Origin: Chloroflexota bacterium
GTDB lineage: Bacteria > Chloroflexota > Anaerolineae > Anaerolineales > UBA4823
Direction of reading: 5' to 3'
Length of the DNA stretch: 64,000 bases
Assembly (NCBI GenBank): GCA_029265355.1
Contig: JAJUJL010000016.1
Location: forward strand, 1 to 64,000
Positions within the stretch are counted from its first letter, which is position 1; every line of letters begins with the position of its first letter. This document shows, piece after piece, positions 15,536-24,821 of the stretch. A model generated the notes under the pieces. That model did no database searches and was not told the DNA's origin. It saw only the letters and a program-made list of their open reading frames with translations. Position numbers and translations under genes: made by a program.

Positions 15536-17311
15536 CTAAAAAGGCCAGATCATCGGTACCAACACGATCGCCAGGATAAAGATGAACACCGTCAATAAAG
15601 AGCCGACCTTGATAAAATCCATAAATCGGTAACGACCTAAACCATAAACCAGCAAGCAGGAGGGTTCGAGTGGAGTGATGAAAGAGGTGCTGGCAGCCAC
15701 GGCGATCATCACCGAAAATGTGCGCGGGTTTAGATCCAGCTGCAGAGCAGACTGGATGGCTACCGGCAAGACTACGACTGCAGCCGCCTGGTTAGACATC
15801 GGTTGGGTCAAGGCAACCGTCAACAAGAAAAATCCACTCAGAAGCCACACTGGCTGAGTATGACCAAACAAGCGCACGATCTGATCGGCCAGGAAACGGG
15901 CTGTGCCGGTGGTTTCCATGGCAGTCCCGAAGGCCAGCATTCCGGTGATCAAGATCAACGCTTTCCATTCGACATCCCGATAGGCTTCTTCCGGTGTAAT
16001 ACAGCGGGTGAGAAAAACCAACACCACCCCAACCAATAGAGATACCGTCACCGGCAACCAGCCCAGACTGGCGATCAACAACGAACCCGCGAAAATGGCG
16101 GTTGCTACGCCCGCCCGACGCATGTTTGGTAAGCGATGATCCAGTGTACCCATGATGCGAAACGTGTTGTTACGCTCCAGCGCTGACAGTTCATTCGATC
16201 TCCCCTGCACCAGCAATACATCACCCATGCGCAAGGGTATAGCAGCAATTTTGCGGTGGATCGTCTCTTCATGGCGGTTGATTGCCAACACCTGGATCTG
16301 GTGCTCTTCGCGCAGGCGCATATCCAGTAATGTCCCACCAATGAGAGGCGAGCGCGGCAAAATCAGCACTTCAGCCAGACGAAAATCATCCGTCTGAAAA
16401 TCCGTATCAGAAAGAGGAGGATTTCCAATCACGCCCAGGTGTTTGGCGGTCTGAATCTTGTAGATATCCTGCGCCTGGCCTTCCACAGTCAGAATGTCAC
16501 CTTCCAGCAACCTGAAATCTGCCCCTGGCGCCATCACTGTCTCGCTGCTGCGCGTCAGGCGCAAGACAGTCAGGTCAAAATCTCTGCCCATGCCAATTTC
16601 GCGCAGCGTCTTGCCTGTAAACGGTGATCCTGGCAGAATGGTGATATCCGTGAGATAGGGGCGCAAGTTGAATTCTTCTGTCAATTTATCGCTATGGCTG
16701 CGATCGGGCACCAGGCGGTTGCCGATGAGAGACATGTATAAAATGCCAATTAACACGATCGGTAAGCCAATCGAAGTCAGCTCAAACATTCCCAGAGGCT
16801 TCATCCCATAGCGTGTCATCAATCCGCTCACCACGATGTTGGTCGATGTGCCCACCAGGGTAACAGAACTGGCGAGTATCGAAGCAAAAGCCAACGGCAT
16901 CAGCAGGCGCGAGGAGCTGACCCGCAATTTTTGCGACAAACCCATCACAATGGGCACAAAAAAAGCAGTCGCGGCAGTATTGCTGATAAAAGAACTTAAC
17001 AGCGCTGCGCCAACCATGACAACGATAAGCACCCGCGATCGGCTCAATCCCGCCTGGCGCGCCAGCCAGTCTCCAACCAAAGTAACCACACCGGTGCGCA
17101 CTAAAGCCGAGGTGAGTATCAGCAAGCACAAGATCATAATGATCGTGTCGCTACCTAAACCCGCAAATGCCTGCTGAGGTTCAATTAAGCCGGTCAATAT
17201 CAGCGCTGCCAGCACACCCAAGGCGACGATGTCCACCGAGACCCATTCGAAGGAGAATAGCACCAGCGTGAGAAATAGAATCGCCAGGAGAATGACAATT
17301 TGTATGGTCAT
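15536..17311 (-). CDS. SLC13-family permease with two RCK_C domains
   Basis: A 591-residue membrane transporter. About six helices in residues 1-190, two cytoplasmic TrkA-C/RCK_C regulatory domains (~215-300, starting LPGSPFTGKTLREI; ~305-390, starting LPRSPLIGGTLLDM), then helices from ~405 to the end. This ArsB/SLC13-like build is found in sodium:sulfate or dicarboxylate symporters and in arsenite/anion permeases; the substrate cannot be told from sequence. No ribosome-binding site is obvious at the ATG. It is divergent from the HAD gene across a structured 389-base intergenic region. Confidence 0.85.
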   Translation of the reverse strand: MTIQIVILLAILFLTLVLFSFEWVSVDIVALGVLAALILTGLIEPQQAFAGLGSDTIIMILCLLILTSALVRTGVVTLVGDWLARQAGLSRSRVLIVVMVGAALLSSFISNTAATAFFVPIVMGLSQKLRVSSSRLLMPLAFASILASSVTLVGTSTNIVVSGLMTRYGMKPLGMFELTSIGLPIVLIGILYMSLIGNRLVPDRSHSDKLTEEFNLRPYLTDITILPGSPFTGKTLREIGMGRDFDLTVLRLTRSSETVMAPGADFRLLEGDILTVEGQAQDIYKIQTAKHLGVIGNPPLSDTDFQTDDFRLAEVLILPRSPLIGGTLLDMRLREEHQIQVLAINRHEETIHRKIAAIPLRMGDVLLVQGRSNELSALERNNTFRIMGTLDHRLPNMRRAGVATAIFAGSLLIASLGWLPVTVSLLVGVVLVFLTRCITPEEAYRDVEWKALILITGMLAFGTAMETTGTARFLADQIVRLFGHTQPVWLLSGFFLLTVALTQPMSNQAAAVVVLPVAIQSALQLDLNPRTFSVMIAVAASTSFITPLEPSCLLVYGLGRYRFMDFIKVGSLLTVFIFILAIVLVPMIWPF

Positions 17312-17524
17312 GGCGATCTTTTCACAATCGACACAGGAAATCTCATAGGGGTATGCTCAGCCTTCGATCAGCTCTTGAAAAAGATGCCAGCTTCCTTTAC
17401 GCTGGTCGTCATTTTTTGTCGCCCCGTCATCGTAAAGGGCGAAAATGCGATTTTCTCGTGTTCGAATTCGGAAAAAGAATTTACCTTATTATGATATAGA
17501 TTATAACAGCAGCTCGTCTGACTA

Positions 17525-17578
17525 AGTAAACCGCCGAAGGTGTTTAGAGTCAATCGACCAACGTGATGGCGGTTTACT
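17525..17578. repeat. 11-bp perfect inverted repeat
   Basis: AGTAAACCGCC (17525-17535) pairs exactly with 17568-17578 around 32 bases. A second inverted repeat follows immediately, so the region can fold as two adjacent hairpins or bind dimeric regulators. Confidence 0.6.
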
Positions 17579-17583
17579 CCAGG

Positions 17584-17631
17584 GTTTCGCCGGTGCTCGC
17601 TCACATTTTTATAAAACACTTCCGGCGAAAC
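17584..17631. repeat. 10-bp perfect inverted repeat
   Basis: GTTTCGCCGG (17584-17593) pairs exactly with 17622-17631 around 28 bases. It lies just before the promoter at 17637. The right arm also partly matches part of the first repeat's spacer, so alternative pairings are possible. Confidence 0.6.
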
Positions 17632-17636
17632 ACCTA

Positions 17637-17665
17637 TTGCTTTAGCCGTCGTGCCAGATTACAAT
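17637..17665 (+). promoter_or_regulatory. sigma70-type promoter ahead of the small ORF and HAD gene
   Basis: TTGCTT (17637-17642), 17 bases, TACAAT (17660-17665): the same hexamers as the ssb promoter with ideal spacing. Transcription should begin near 17672, upstream of the 35-codon ORF. Confidence 0.65.
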
Positions 17666-17700
17666 CAACCCCATACTTCTGCTGTCCAGATCGAATCAAC

Positions 17701-17808
17701 ATGCCTGAACTATTGTCCCGCCTACTGCTCTCTTGCCTGACGCTTATGGTAGTTATCTGCCTGTGCCTGAGCCTGGTCAGCATCCTGGCTTTCTTTGTGC
17801 TGCGTTGA
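17701..17808 (+). CDS. possible 35-residue single-helix membrane peptide
   Basis: An ATG-started ORF encoding a polar start (MPELLSR) and one long hydrophobic helix (residues ~8-33). It lies about 30 bases after the predicted transcription start and ends five bases before the HAD ATG. There is no ribosome-binding site and no recognised family. It could be a real membrane peptide, an upstream ORF that tunes HAD translation, or chance. Confidence 0.35.
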   Translation: MPELLSRLLLSCLTLMVVICLCLSLVSILAFFVLR

Positions 17809-17813
17809 GCCTT

Positions 17814-18488
17814 ATGCCAATCGACTCGAGCCGTGTCCGCGCCATATTATTTGATATCGATGGTACTTTGAGCGACACAGATGATCAGTTCGTCCTGTGC
17901 GTGAGCAGGTGGCTGCAACCGATCCGGTTCCTATTACCCAAGGGAGACACGCTCCCGCTGGCGCGAAAACTCGTCATGAAAACGGAAACCCCGGGGACGA
18001 TGTTGATGGGAATACCGGATCGCCTGGGACTGGATGGCGCAGTGATCGCCTTGGGCGATTGGCTTTACCAGGCCGGACTTGGTCGCTCACCCAGGCCGTT
18101 CCAACTCATCCCTGGGGTTGATCACCTCCTGAGCAGACTGGTTGGAAGGTATGCTCTGGCAATCGTCAGCGCACGACGAGAGCGCATCGCAGCGCGCTTC
18201 CTGGATCAATTCCATCTCTCCAGTCTTTTCCAGGTCGTCGTCAGCGCAACCAGCGCTGCTCACACTAAACCCTATCCCGACCCGGTGCTATGGGCAGCGC
18301 GCCAGATGCAGCTTCCCCCGCACGCCTGCCTGATGGTCGGCGATACCACCGTGGATATCCAGGCAGGCAAAGCTGCAGGCGCGCAAACCGTCGGGGTGTT
18401 GTGCGGCTTCGGCGAAGAGCAGGAGCTGCGCCAGGCAGGAGCAGACTTGATACTGCCCACCACGACCGATTTGTTGAATTTCCTGTAA
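17814..18488 (+). CDS. HAD-superfamily phosphatase
   Basis: A 224-residue haloacid dehalogenase-like hydrolase. Motif I is FDIDGTLSD with the nucleophile Asp and acid-base Asp; motif II is the Ser/Ala region VSARRER; motif III is the Lys in HTKPYPDP; motif IV is MVGDTTVDIQAGKAAG. A helical cap sits between motifs I and II, as in phosphoglycolate phosphatase-like enzymes. The substrate is unknown. The ATG follows the small ORF by five bases; an earlier GTG or TTG in frame lacks support. Confidence 0.85.
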   Translation: MPIDSSRVRAILFDIDGTLSDTDDQFVLCVSRWLQPIRFLLPKGDTLPLARKLVMKTETPGTMLMGIPDRLGLDGAVIALGDWLYQAGLGRSPRPFQLIPGVDHLLSRLVGRYALAIVSARRERIAARFLDQFHLSSLFQVVVSATSAAHTKPYPDPVLWAARQMQLPPHACLMVGDTTVDIQAGKAAGAQTVGVLCGFGEEQELRQAGADLILPTTTDLLNFL

Positions 18489-18530
18489 ATCATCGGTGGT
18501 CTCCCCTTCGGGTGGGCTGGGGGGTATTCT

Positions 18531-18547
18531 GGCGGGCAAAGCCCGCC
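18531..18547. terminator. GC-rich hairpin after the HAD gene
   Basis: GGCGGGC, three-base AAA loop, GCCCGCC: a perfect 7-bp stem about 40 bases after the stop. No T-tract follows, so its terminator function is uncertain. Confidence 0.4.
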
Positions 18548-18591
18548 AACTGCTCAAACTCTGAATCAACAATTTTGGTGGCCCAAAGCTA

Positions 18592-18620
18592 TTGAATCAT
18601 TGGAACAATCTGCATATAAT
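18592..18620 (+). promoter_or_regulatory. promoter for a leaderless transcript of the LGFP-like gene
   Basis: TTGAAT (18592-18597), 17 bases, perfect TATAAT (18615-18620), then seven bases to the ATG at 18628. The expected transcription start coincides with the start codon, and no ribosome-binding site is present. Confidence 0.65.
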
Positions 18621-18627
18621 ATTACCA

Positions 18628-19614
18628 ATGAAGCGCATCACTGTGCTTGTTTTGGTTTGCCTCGGGTTTGTTTACGCGGCGGGTTTATTGATTCCCCTGC
18701 ATGGCGCTTCGTTCGCGCAGGTTCTCAGGCAACTCAGCTCCCAGGAGCGCTATTTCCCTGAGACAGGGCACATGGTCACCGGCGACTTCCTGAGCGCCTA
18801 CGAAAGTGTACCTAATCCCGAGCTGGTCTTTGGTTATCCGATCACCGAGGCATTCCCTGACTCGGATGAAGAGTACATGGTGCAATATTTCGAGCGTGCC
18901 CGCTTTGAGCTGCATCTCGAAAATCCCCCTGAGCTGCGTGTGAAAATTTCAGACCTTGGCTACCTGTCTTACGAGAAAGGGCCAGAGTTGCCCATCCCTG
19001 GCACACTGCAGGCCTGTCGTTACTTCGATGAAACAGGCCAACCAGTGTGCTTCGCATTTCTAGATTTCTTCGAGCGCAACGGCGGCGTGCCCGTATTCGG
19101 CTATCCCATCTCTTCTTTCGAGCTGCATGATGGACGCATCACCCAGTACTTCCAACGGGCGCGTTTCGAGTGGCATCCTGAGCTGCCCATCGGCAGCCGC
19201 GTTCGTTTGACCGATCTGGGCCGAGAATACTTCGAAATCAAGGGAGAAGAGCCCATTCGCCTTTTGGCGCTTTCCCTGCTCACGGGCAGCAACCTGACCC
19301 GCCGTATCCTCTCCATCCAGGTGCACGCTTACCCGCAGACCGCCATTGCACCCAGCAGCGGAGAGCAAACCGTCTACATCGTGGTTCAAGATCAAAACCT
19401 GATGCCCATCGCCGGCGCTACGATTTACCTGGAAGTGGTTGACACGGGCGGTTTATCGGGCAACACCATTATCCCCTTCTCGACCAACGATCAGGGGGTG
19501 GTCACATACACCTTCCCGTATCAGAACCAGCGCCCTGGTGTATTTACGATGCGCGTCCACGCACTATTTGAAGGCCTGCAAGGCCGTACCGTGACCTCTT
19601 TTCGCATCTGGTAG
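18628..19614 (+). CDS. secreted protein with two LGFP-like repeats and an Ig-like domain
   Basis: A 328-residue protein with a signal peptide (residues ~1-30). Two related units follow, built around VFGYPITEAF with QYFERARFELH, and VFGYPISSFEL with QYFQRARFEWH, each ending in a RVKISDLG or RVRLTDLG strand. Such LGFP-like repeats occur in cell-surface proteins and are thought to bind wall or glycan. The C-terminal ~90 residues (TVYIVVQDQNLMPIAGATIYLEV) look like a bacterial Ig-like domain. The ATG is chosen from promoter position and the signal peptide; a start 12 codons earlier would overlap the promoter. Confidence 0.7.
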   Translation: MKRITVLVLVCLGFVYAAGLLIPLHGASFAQVLRQLSSQERYFPETGHMVTGDFLSAYESVPNPELVFGYPITEAFPDSDEEYMVQYFERARFELHLENPPELRVKISDLGYLSYEKGPELPIPGTLQACRYFDETGQPVCFAFLDFFERNGGVPVFGYPISSFELHDGRITQYFQRARFEWHPELPIGSRVRLTDLGREYFEIKGEEPIRLLALSLLTGSNLTRRILSIQVHAYPQTAIAPSSGEQTVYIVVQDQNLMPIAGATIYLEVVDTGGLSGNTIIPFSTNDQGVVTYTFPYQNQRPGVFTMRVHALFEGLQGRTVTSFRIW

Positions 19615-19630
19615 CGCTCAAATCTCTCAC

Positions 19631-21949
19631 TCAGCGCCTGCGCAATTGATCAAGTAATTGTTGATAACTGGCTGCCTTGGCTGGTCGCAGCGCCAGGATA
19701 AGTTCGAGTGTGCGGATCGCTTCGTCCCGATTGCCAGCATCCAGGAACAGCTCGCCCGCCGCGTCGAGCTCTGCAATTGCCTCCTCGATCTTTCCAGCAT
19801 GCCGGTATAGATCTGCCAGCCTGCGTCGCACCAACGGGCGACCAGGGTTATCGCGCGCCTGCGTTTTCAGAAATTCGAGCGCTGCATCCCGCCGCCCGGT
19901 CTCCAAGAGGTGGGTAATGTAGTTCTCCAACTCCGTCATCGCTTGAGCCTCTTGCCCAAGGCGAAAGTTGAGCTCGATCAAGCGCGCCCGCGCCTGTTCA
20001 TCATCCGGTTGCAGGATGCGAATCTGTTCAAAGATGCGCAGCGCCTGCCGCCAATCCAGGCTTTGCAAGTCAATATCCGCCATGCGATGCATGATTTTCA
20101 CCCGCCAGGAGCGGTCCGCGTTGGTTTGTTGCGCCAATCGCAGCGCCTCAGTGTACGTGGAGCGAGCATTGTCCAGATCTGCCAGGCTGTAGTACACATC
20201 CGCCAGTTCCATGTACTCGAGCAACGCCTCCTCGATGTGATCCTGCTCGATGAGCAGATCGATCAACCGACTGCGAGGCTTGAAATCCATTGGCGCGAGC
20301 TCGACCACTCGGTGATAAAGATCGATGGCGCGGCGCGTTTCACCGCGGGCGCTGTACGTCTGTGCTACCGCCAACAATTTACTGATCGCCAGTTGTAACT
20401 GTCCTTGTTTAATCAGCAGTTCTGCCATGAAGATGTGCAGCGGCAAGTAGGTGGGTGCGTACTGCACAGCATAGAAGGCCTCCTCCATCGCCGAACGCAG
20501 GTAACCTTCGTTTGCGAGGTCATTAATTTTTGCCAGCGACTCGACGATCTGGCTGCTTCGCGATTGGATGATCACTTCTGCCAATGGCACGATAGCCTGA
20601 TTATCCACCTGCGAGGGGAGCTGTTTTCGGGCGCGCTGCACCTGCTCCCGCCAATCTGGCTGGGTGAGCAAGGACGCCACATTGTCGCATAAACGCGCTT
20701 GCGCCTCAGCATCATTTTCATGCCGTTGTTCTTCGACCAGAGGTTCGTAGAGCTGAAAAAGATCATCGCGGCGATCGGCTGGAGCCATCGAAGAATCAGC
20801 AACGCGCAGCGCTTCCAGGTACTCCACCGCAGCTTCCCGCAAGCGCCCCATGCTGCGCAGCGTCTGACCCAGCATCAAGCGGGAGGCCAGGGCAAAATCA
20901 GGATGCTTCATTGCGCTCTGTAAGTAACGAAAGGCGTTGTCTGGCTGACCGATTTGGATCAGCAGCGCGCCCAGGGTGAAATGCGCCGCTGGATGATCCA
21001 GGCCCACTTCCATCGCTCGCTGCAGCTCGTTGGCGGCATGTTCATACTTACCCTGTGTGTGTAGATCCACAACCTGGGTCAAGTGCAGCAGGATGCGCGT
21101 GCGATCCACAACTTTGGGAGTGCGTAAACTGCCGGTGTTGCGCACAATAGCTTGCAAACCCCGCGAAGCAGTGCCCTCTGGCATGCCAAAGTCTTCATCG
21201 AATAACATCCCCGCCAAAATGGTCAGTGCGCGTTGCTGCGCCTCTGCAATCGGCTCCTGGCGTTTGTCTGGTTCTGCCACCCCGGTATCTGCTTTTTTGA
21301 GCTGCGCCATGCGCAGGGATGCGGTAGCGCCGCGCGACCGCGCCGGCAGGGGCAGCGATTTAAAATCTCTCAGCATGGTCAGCGCCTGGGTGGCACGCGC
21401 ATCGCCAGGGATAAGCTGCATTGCCCGGTTCACAGCCCTGACCGCCTTTTCCATATCGCTTGCGTGCTGGTACAGGCTGGCCAATGCCAGATATTCTTCC
21501 ACAGCCAGCTCTTTATTTCCCATGTGTTCGTAAACCGCTGCCAGCCGAGCGCGTGCCTGGATGTTCTCTGGATTGAGCAGCGTGACGCGCTTCCAGTTTT
21601 CAATAGCTTTTTGCAGGTCTTTATTTTTCAGGTAGACTTCGGCAGCCTGCAAAGAAGCCGCCTGAGCGCGCTCAAGATTGCCCAGGCGCTCGCAAATTTG
21701 GGCAATTTTCTCCAGCGGTATTGGATCTTCGCGCGCCAGTCGGGCAGCCTTGAGATAACTGCGCAGCGACTCTTCATACTCCTGCAACTCAAAAAGCGCC
21801 AGCCCCAGGCTGGTGAGCGCCTGTACATTATCAGGGGCGCATTCCACAGCCTTGCGGTAGTGCTGAACTGCTGCCTCCCAATTCTGATCCCAGGCGGCGG
21901 AATGTCCCTGGTTCATGGCCAAATGTAATGCATCCAGGCTCCCGGTCAT
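19631..21949 (-). CDS. tetratricopeptide-repeat protein
   Basis: A 772-residue, all-helical protein with many TPR units, for example AVQHYRKAVECAPDNVQALTSLGLAL near the start, KAIENWKRVTLLNPENIQARARLAAVY, and further arrays to the C-terminus. No enzymatic domain and no signal peptide are visible, so it is probably a cytoplasmic scaffold. GGGAGAGG before the ATG fixes the start and rejects a long upstream extension overlapping polA. It lies about 50 bases after polA on the same strand and may be its last operon partner. Confidence 0.85.
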   Translation of the reverse strand: MTGSLDALHLAMNQGHSAAWDQNWEAAVQHYRKAVECAPDNVQALTSLGLALFELQEYEESLRSYLKAARLAREDPIPLEKIAQICERLGNLERAQAASLQAAEVYLKNKDLQKAIENWKRVTLLNPENIQARARLAAVYEHMGNKELAVEEYLALASLYQHASDMEKAVRAVNRAMQLIPGDARATQALTMLRDFKSLPLPARSRGATASLRMAQLKKADTGVAEPDKRQEPIAEAQQRALTILAGMLFDEDFGMPEGTASRGLQAIVRNTGSLRTPKVVDRTRILLHLTQVVDLHTQGKYEHAANELQRAMEVGLDHPAAHFTLGALLIQIGQPDNAFRYLQSAMKHPDFALASRLMLGQTLRSMGRLREAAVEYLEALRVADSSMAPADRRDDLFQLYEPLVEEQRHENDAEAQARLCDNVASLLTQPDWREQVQRARKQLPSQVDNQAIVPLAEVIIQSRSSQIVESLAKINDLANEGYLRSAMEEAFYAVQYAPTYLPLHIFMAELLIKQGQLQLAISKLLAVAQTYSARGETRRAIDLYHRVVELAPMDFKPRSRLIDLLIEQDHIEEALLEYMELADVYYSLADLDNARSTYTEALRLAQQTNADRSWRVKIMHRMADIDLQSLDWRQALRIFEQIRILQPDDEQARARLIELNFRLGQEAQAMTELENYITHLLETGRRDAALEFLKTQARDNPGRPLVRRRLADLYRHAGKIEEAIAELDAAGELFLDAGNRDEAIRTLELILALRPAKAASYQQLLDQLRRR

Positions 21950-22001
21950 AACCTCTCCCAAGATTTGATCATGATAGCAATTCGCATGCTGGGCCGCGCC
22001 C

Positions 22002-24818
22002 TTATTCGACCTCGACCAATTGCATATCGCCCCAATTGTTCCCGAAGCGCGCCTCGGTGGCCAGGGGCACACGTAACGTATAAGCGTTTTGCATGGTTTG
22101 CTGCACCAGCCGGGCAGTATCCCGCAATTCACTTGCAGGGCATTCCAAGACGAGCTCATCGTGAACCTGCAGCAGCATGCGCGCTGATGAGCCAGCAGCA
22201 GACAGGGCGGCATGCACCCGCAGCATCGCAATCTTCATGATATCCGCGGCGGTGCCTTGAATAGGCGCATTGATCGCCTCGCGCTCCTCGCGGCTGCGAG
22301 TATTGCGATTGGACTGCGATTGTAAGCCGGGGAAATACCGTCTGCGGCCCAGCAAGGTCTCGACGTACCCCTGCTCGGCTGCTTTGCGGCGGGTATCATC
22401 CAGGTAGCGCTTGACCGCAGGAAACTGGCGGAAGTACGCATCGACAAAGTTTTCGGCTTCTGCCAGGGTCAAGCCGGTGGTGCGCGTCAACCCGTAGGGA
22501 CTCATGCCGTAGATCAAACCGAAATTGATCGCCTTGGCGTGCCGGCGCTGCTCTTTGCTGACCGCATTCAATGGTATGCCGTAGATTGCGGCGGCAGTGG
22601 CAGCGTGAATATCTTGCCCGGCGTGGAAAGCCGCTAACATGGCTTCATCTTTTGCGATATGCGCCACGATGCGCAGCTCCACCTGCGAATAATCCACCGA
22701 GAGAAGCTGCTTCCCAGGGGCGGCGACAAATGCCTGGCGCACCTGCCGACCAAGCTCGGTGCGGATCGGAATATTTTGCAGATTTGGATTCGAAGAAGCA
22801 ATCCGCCCGGTCACTGCTCCGGTCTGGCTGTAGGAGGTGTGCACCCTGCCGGTCTGCGGATTGATTTGCAGGGGAAGTGCATCCAGGTAAGTGGATTTCA
22901 ACTTCGCCAGTTCGCGGTATTCCAACAACCAATCCAGCACCGGGTGGCTGCCACGCAGTTCTTCGAGCACTTCTGCAGCCGTGGAATAGAAACCGCTGGC
23001 AGTCTTGCGCATCCTACCCGGTGGTGTCAGCTTCAGGCGTTCGAACAATACCTGCGAGAGCTGCTGCGGAGAATTGATGTTGAACGGTTCCCCAGCCGCC
23101 TGATAAACCTGATTTTCGATTTCTTGCAATCTTTGGGCGAGCTCAGCAGACATTTTCCCCAGGAAGGCCTTATCCAATGTGATACCAGCCATCTCCATAT
23201 CCGCCAACACTTCAACCAGCGGCATCTCGATTTCGTGGAACAGGTTTTCTGCTGCTCTGGCCTGCAGCTCACTTTGCAGCAGCGGTATCAGGCGGAAAAT
23301 GATCGCCGCGTCAGCGGCAGCGTAAGCAGCCGCTTTCTCCACTGGCACATCTGCCATGCTGATTTGGTTGCGACCAGCGCCAATCAAATCTTCGATAGGC
23401 GTCATGCGGTAATCCAGGCGCACCCAGGCCAGGTTTTTCAGGCCCAGGTTGCGCGAATCCGGGTTACTCAACCATTCGGCGATCATTGTATCGTAACCGA
23501 GCGGTTCCACGCGTAAGCCATGCCGCGCCAGGACAACGAAATCGTACTTTAAGTTGTGTCCCACTTTGGAGATGTGCACATCCGTCATAGGACCGCGCAA
23601 CGCCGCCAGCGCTTGTTCCAGGGAGAGCTGTTGACTGGCATTGTGATGGCCAACTGGGATGTAGTAGCCCGTATCGCCATCCACCGCCAGCGATACGCCC
23701 ACCAGATCCGCTGCCATCTGGTCTGTGGAAGTGGTTTCGGTGTCGAAAGAAATCATCCGAGCCTGTGCCAGCCGTGAAGCCAGGGACTGCAGTTTTGCAG
23801 GCGTGTCAATCACTTGATATGAAACCGGTTGCTTCTCGGCGGGCAACGATTGGATCACCGCAGAAGTTGCTGGCGTCGCCAGTTCCGCCTGTGGGAAGAG
23901 CGACAACTGCTGTCCAGCGGTGGGTTGGTGCATCCCAAAGCGCTCCTTCAATGCCTGCAGCCGGTTCATCAGCGTGCGAAATTCAAGCTCACGGAACAGT
24001 TCTTCAACCCGGGAGGGGTCAAAACGCTGCGGGCGCGCCTGTTCGAGATCCATCGAAACCTGCAAATCCGTCACAATGCGCGCCAGCTTCCTGCTCAACT
24101 CAGCCTGTTCGCGATACTGCTCGAGTTTGGCGCGCACACCGGGTTTCAGCTCCTCCAGGTGAGCATAGATGCCCTCCAGCGTATCGTACTTTTGGAGCAG
24201 GGAAGCTGCGGTCTTCTCCCCTATGCCAGGCACACCGGGAATGTTGTCGGATTTATCGCCCACCAACGCTTTGTAATCGACCACCTGATCCGGGCGCACT
24301 CCCAGGTACTCGATCACATCCTCGATCAGGTAATCCCGTGCATCGGAAAGCGTTTTGCCTGGCAGGTTCACAATCACGCGCTCGGAAACGAGCTGCAACA
24401 GATCGCGGTCGCCGGTGATAATTTTTACACCCAGTCCTTTGCTCACTGCCCATCGCGCCAGGCTGCCCAATACGTCATCGGCTTCATAATTCTCCATCTC
24501 TAGGCGGGGAATATTGAAAGCATCCACGAGCTGGCGCATACGCTCGATTTGCGGGCGCAAATCATCCGGCATTTTATCCCGGGTACCCTTGTACTCAGCG
24601 AATAGATCATCCCGGAAAGTGCGTCCCACATCGAAGGCCACCGCCAGGTAATCGGGCTCATCACGTTCCAGGATGCGCAGCAGGACGCTGGTGAAACCGA
24701 ATATCCCTGCTGTTGGCTCCCCTTCACGCGTGGTAAAGCTGCCCTGCCCACTGGTCAGGGCAAAATAAGCGCGATAAGCCAGCGCATGGCCATCAATGAG
24801 ATAAAGTGTAGGAGGCAT
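22002..24818 (-). CDS. polA: DNA polymerase I
   Basis: A 938-residue family A polymerase with three domains. The 5' nuclease (residues 1-~290) has LIDGHALAYRAYFAL, ITGDRDLLQLV and VGDKSDNIPGVPGIGEKTAA. The 3'-5' proofreading domain (~335-520) has intact Asp and Glu in SFDTETTSTD. The polymerase domain has SVDYSQVELRIVAHIA, KAINFGLIYGMSPYGL and LQVHDELVLE. It fills gaps and removes primers. The ribosome-binding site AGGTGA lies in the end of the upstream gene, which stops three bases before this ATG, so the two are co-transcribed and probably coupled. Confidence 0.96.
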   Translation of the reverse strand: MPPTLYLIDGHALAYRAYFALTSGQGSFTTREGEPTAGIFGFTSVLLRILERDEPDYLAVAFDVGRTFRDDLFAEYKGTRDKMPDDLRPQIERMRQLVDAFNIPRLEMENYEADDVLGSLARWAVSKGLGVKIITGDRDLLQLVSERVIVNLPGKTLSDARDYLIEDVIEYLGVRPDQVVDYKALVGDKSDNIPGVPGIGEKTAASLLQKYDTLEGIYAHLEELKPGVRAKLEQYREQAELSRKLARIVTDLQVSMDLEQARPQRFDPSRVEELFRELEFRTLMNRLQALKERFGMHQPTAGQQLSLFPQAELATPATSAVIQSLPAEKQPVSYQVIDTPAKLQSLASRLAQARMISFDTETTSTDQMAADLVGVSLAVDGDTGYYIPVGHHNASQQLSLEQALAALRGPMTDVHISKVGHNLKYDFVVLARHGLRVEPLGYDTMIAEWLSNPDSRNLGLKNLAWVRLDYRMTPIEDLIGAGRNQISMADVPVEKAAAYAAADAAIIFRLIPLLQSELQARAAENLFHEIEMPLVEVLADMEMAGITLDKAFLGKMSAELAQRLQEIENQVYQAAGEPFNINSPQQLSQVLFERLKLTPPGRMRKTASGFYSTAAEVLEELRGSHPVLDWLLEYRELAKLKSTYLDALPLQINPQTGRVHTSYSQTGAVTGRIASSNPNLQNIPIRTELGRQVRQAFVAAPGKQLLSVDYSQVELRIVAHIAKDEAMLAAFHAGQDIHAATAAAIYGIPLNAVSKEQRRHAKAINFGLIYGMSPYGLTRTTGLTLAEAENFVDAYFRQFPAVKRYLDDTRRKAAEQGYVETLLGRRRYFPGLQSQSNRNTRSREEREAINAPIQGTAADIMKIAMLRVHAALSAAGSSARMLLQVHDELVLECPASELRDTARLVQQTMQNAYTLRVPLATEARFGNNWGDMQLVEVE

Positions 24819-24821
24819 GCT

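Larger units (their letters stand above)
17312..17700. other. divergent intergenic region with promoter and inverted repeats
   Basis: Between the minus-strand transporter and a plus-strand ORF. It contains an AT-rich patch (17480-17507) that could carry a promoter (TTTACC, 16 bases, TATAAC), two inverted repeats described separately, and the promoter at 17637-17665. No convincing gene is seen within it. Confidence 0.5.
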
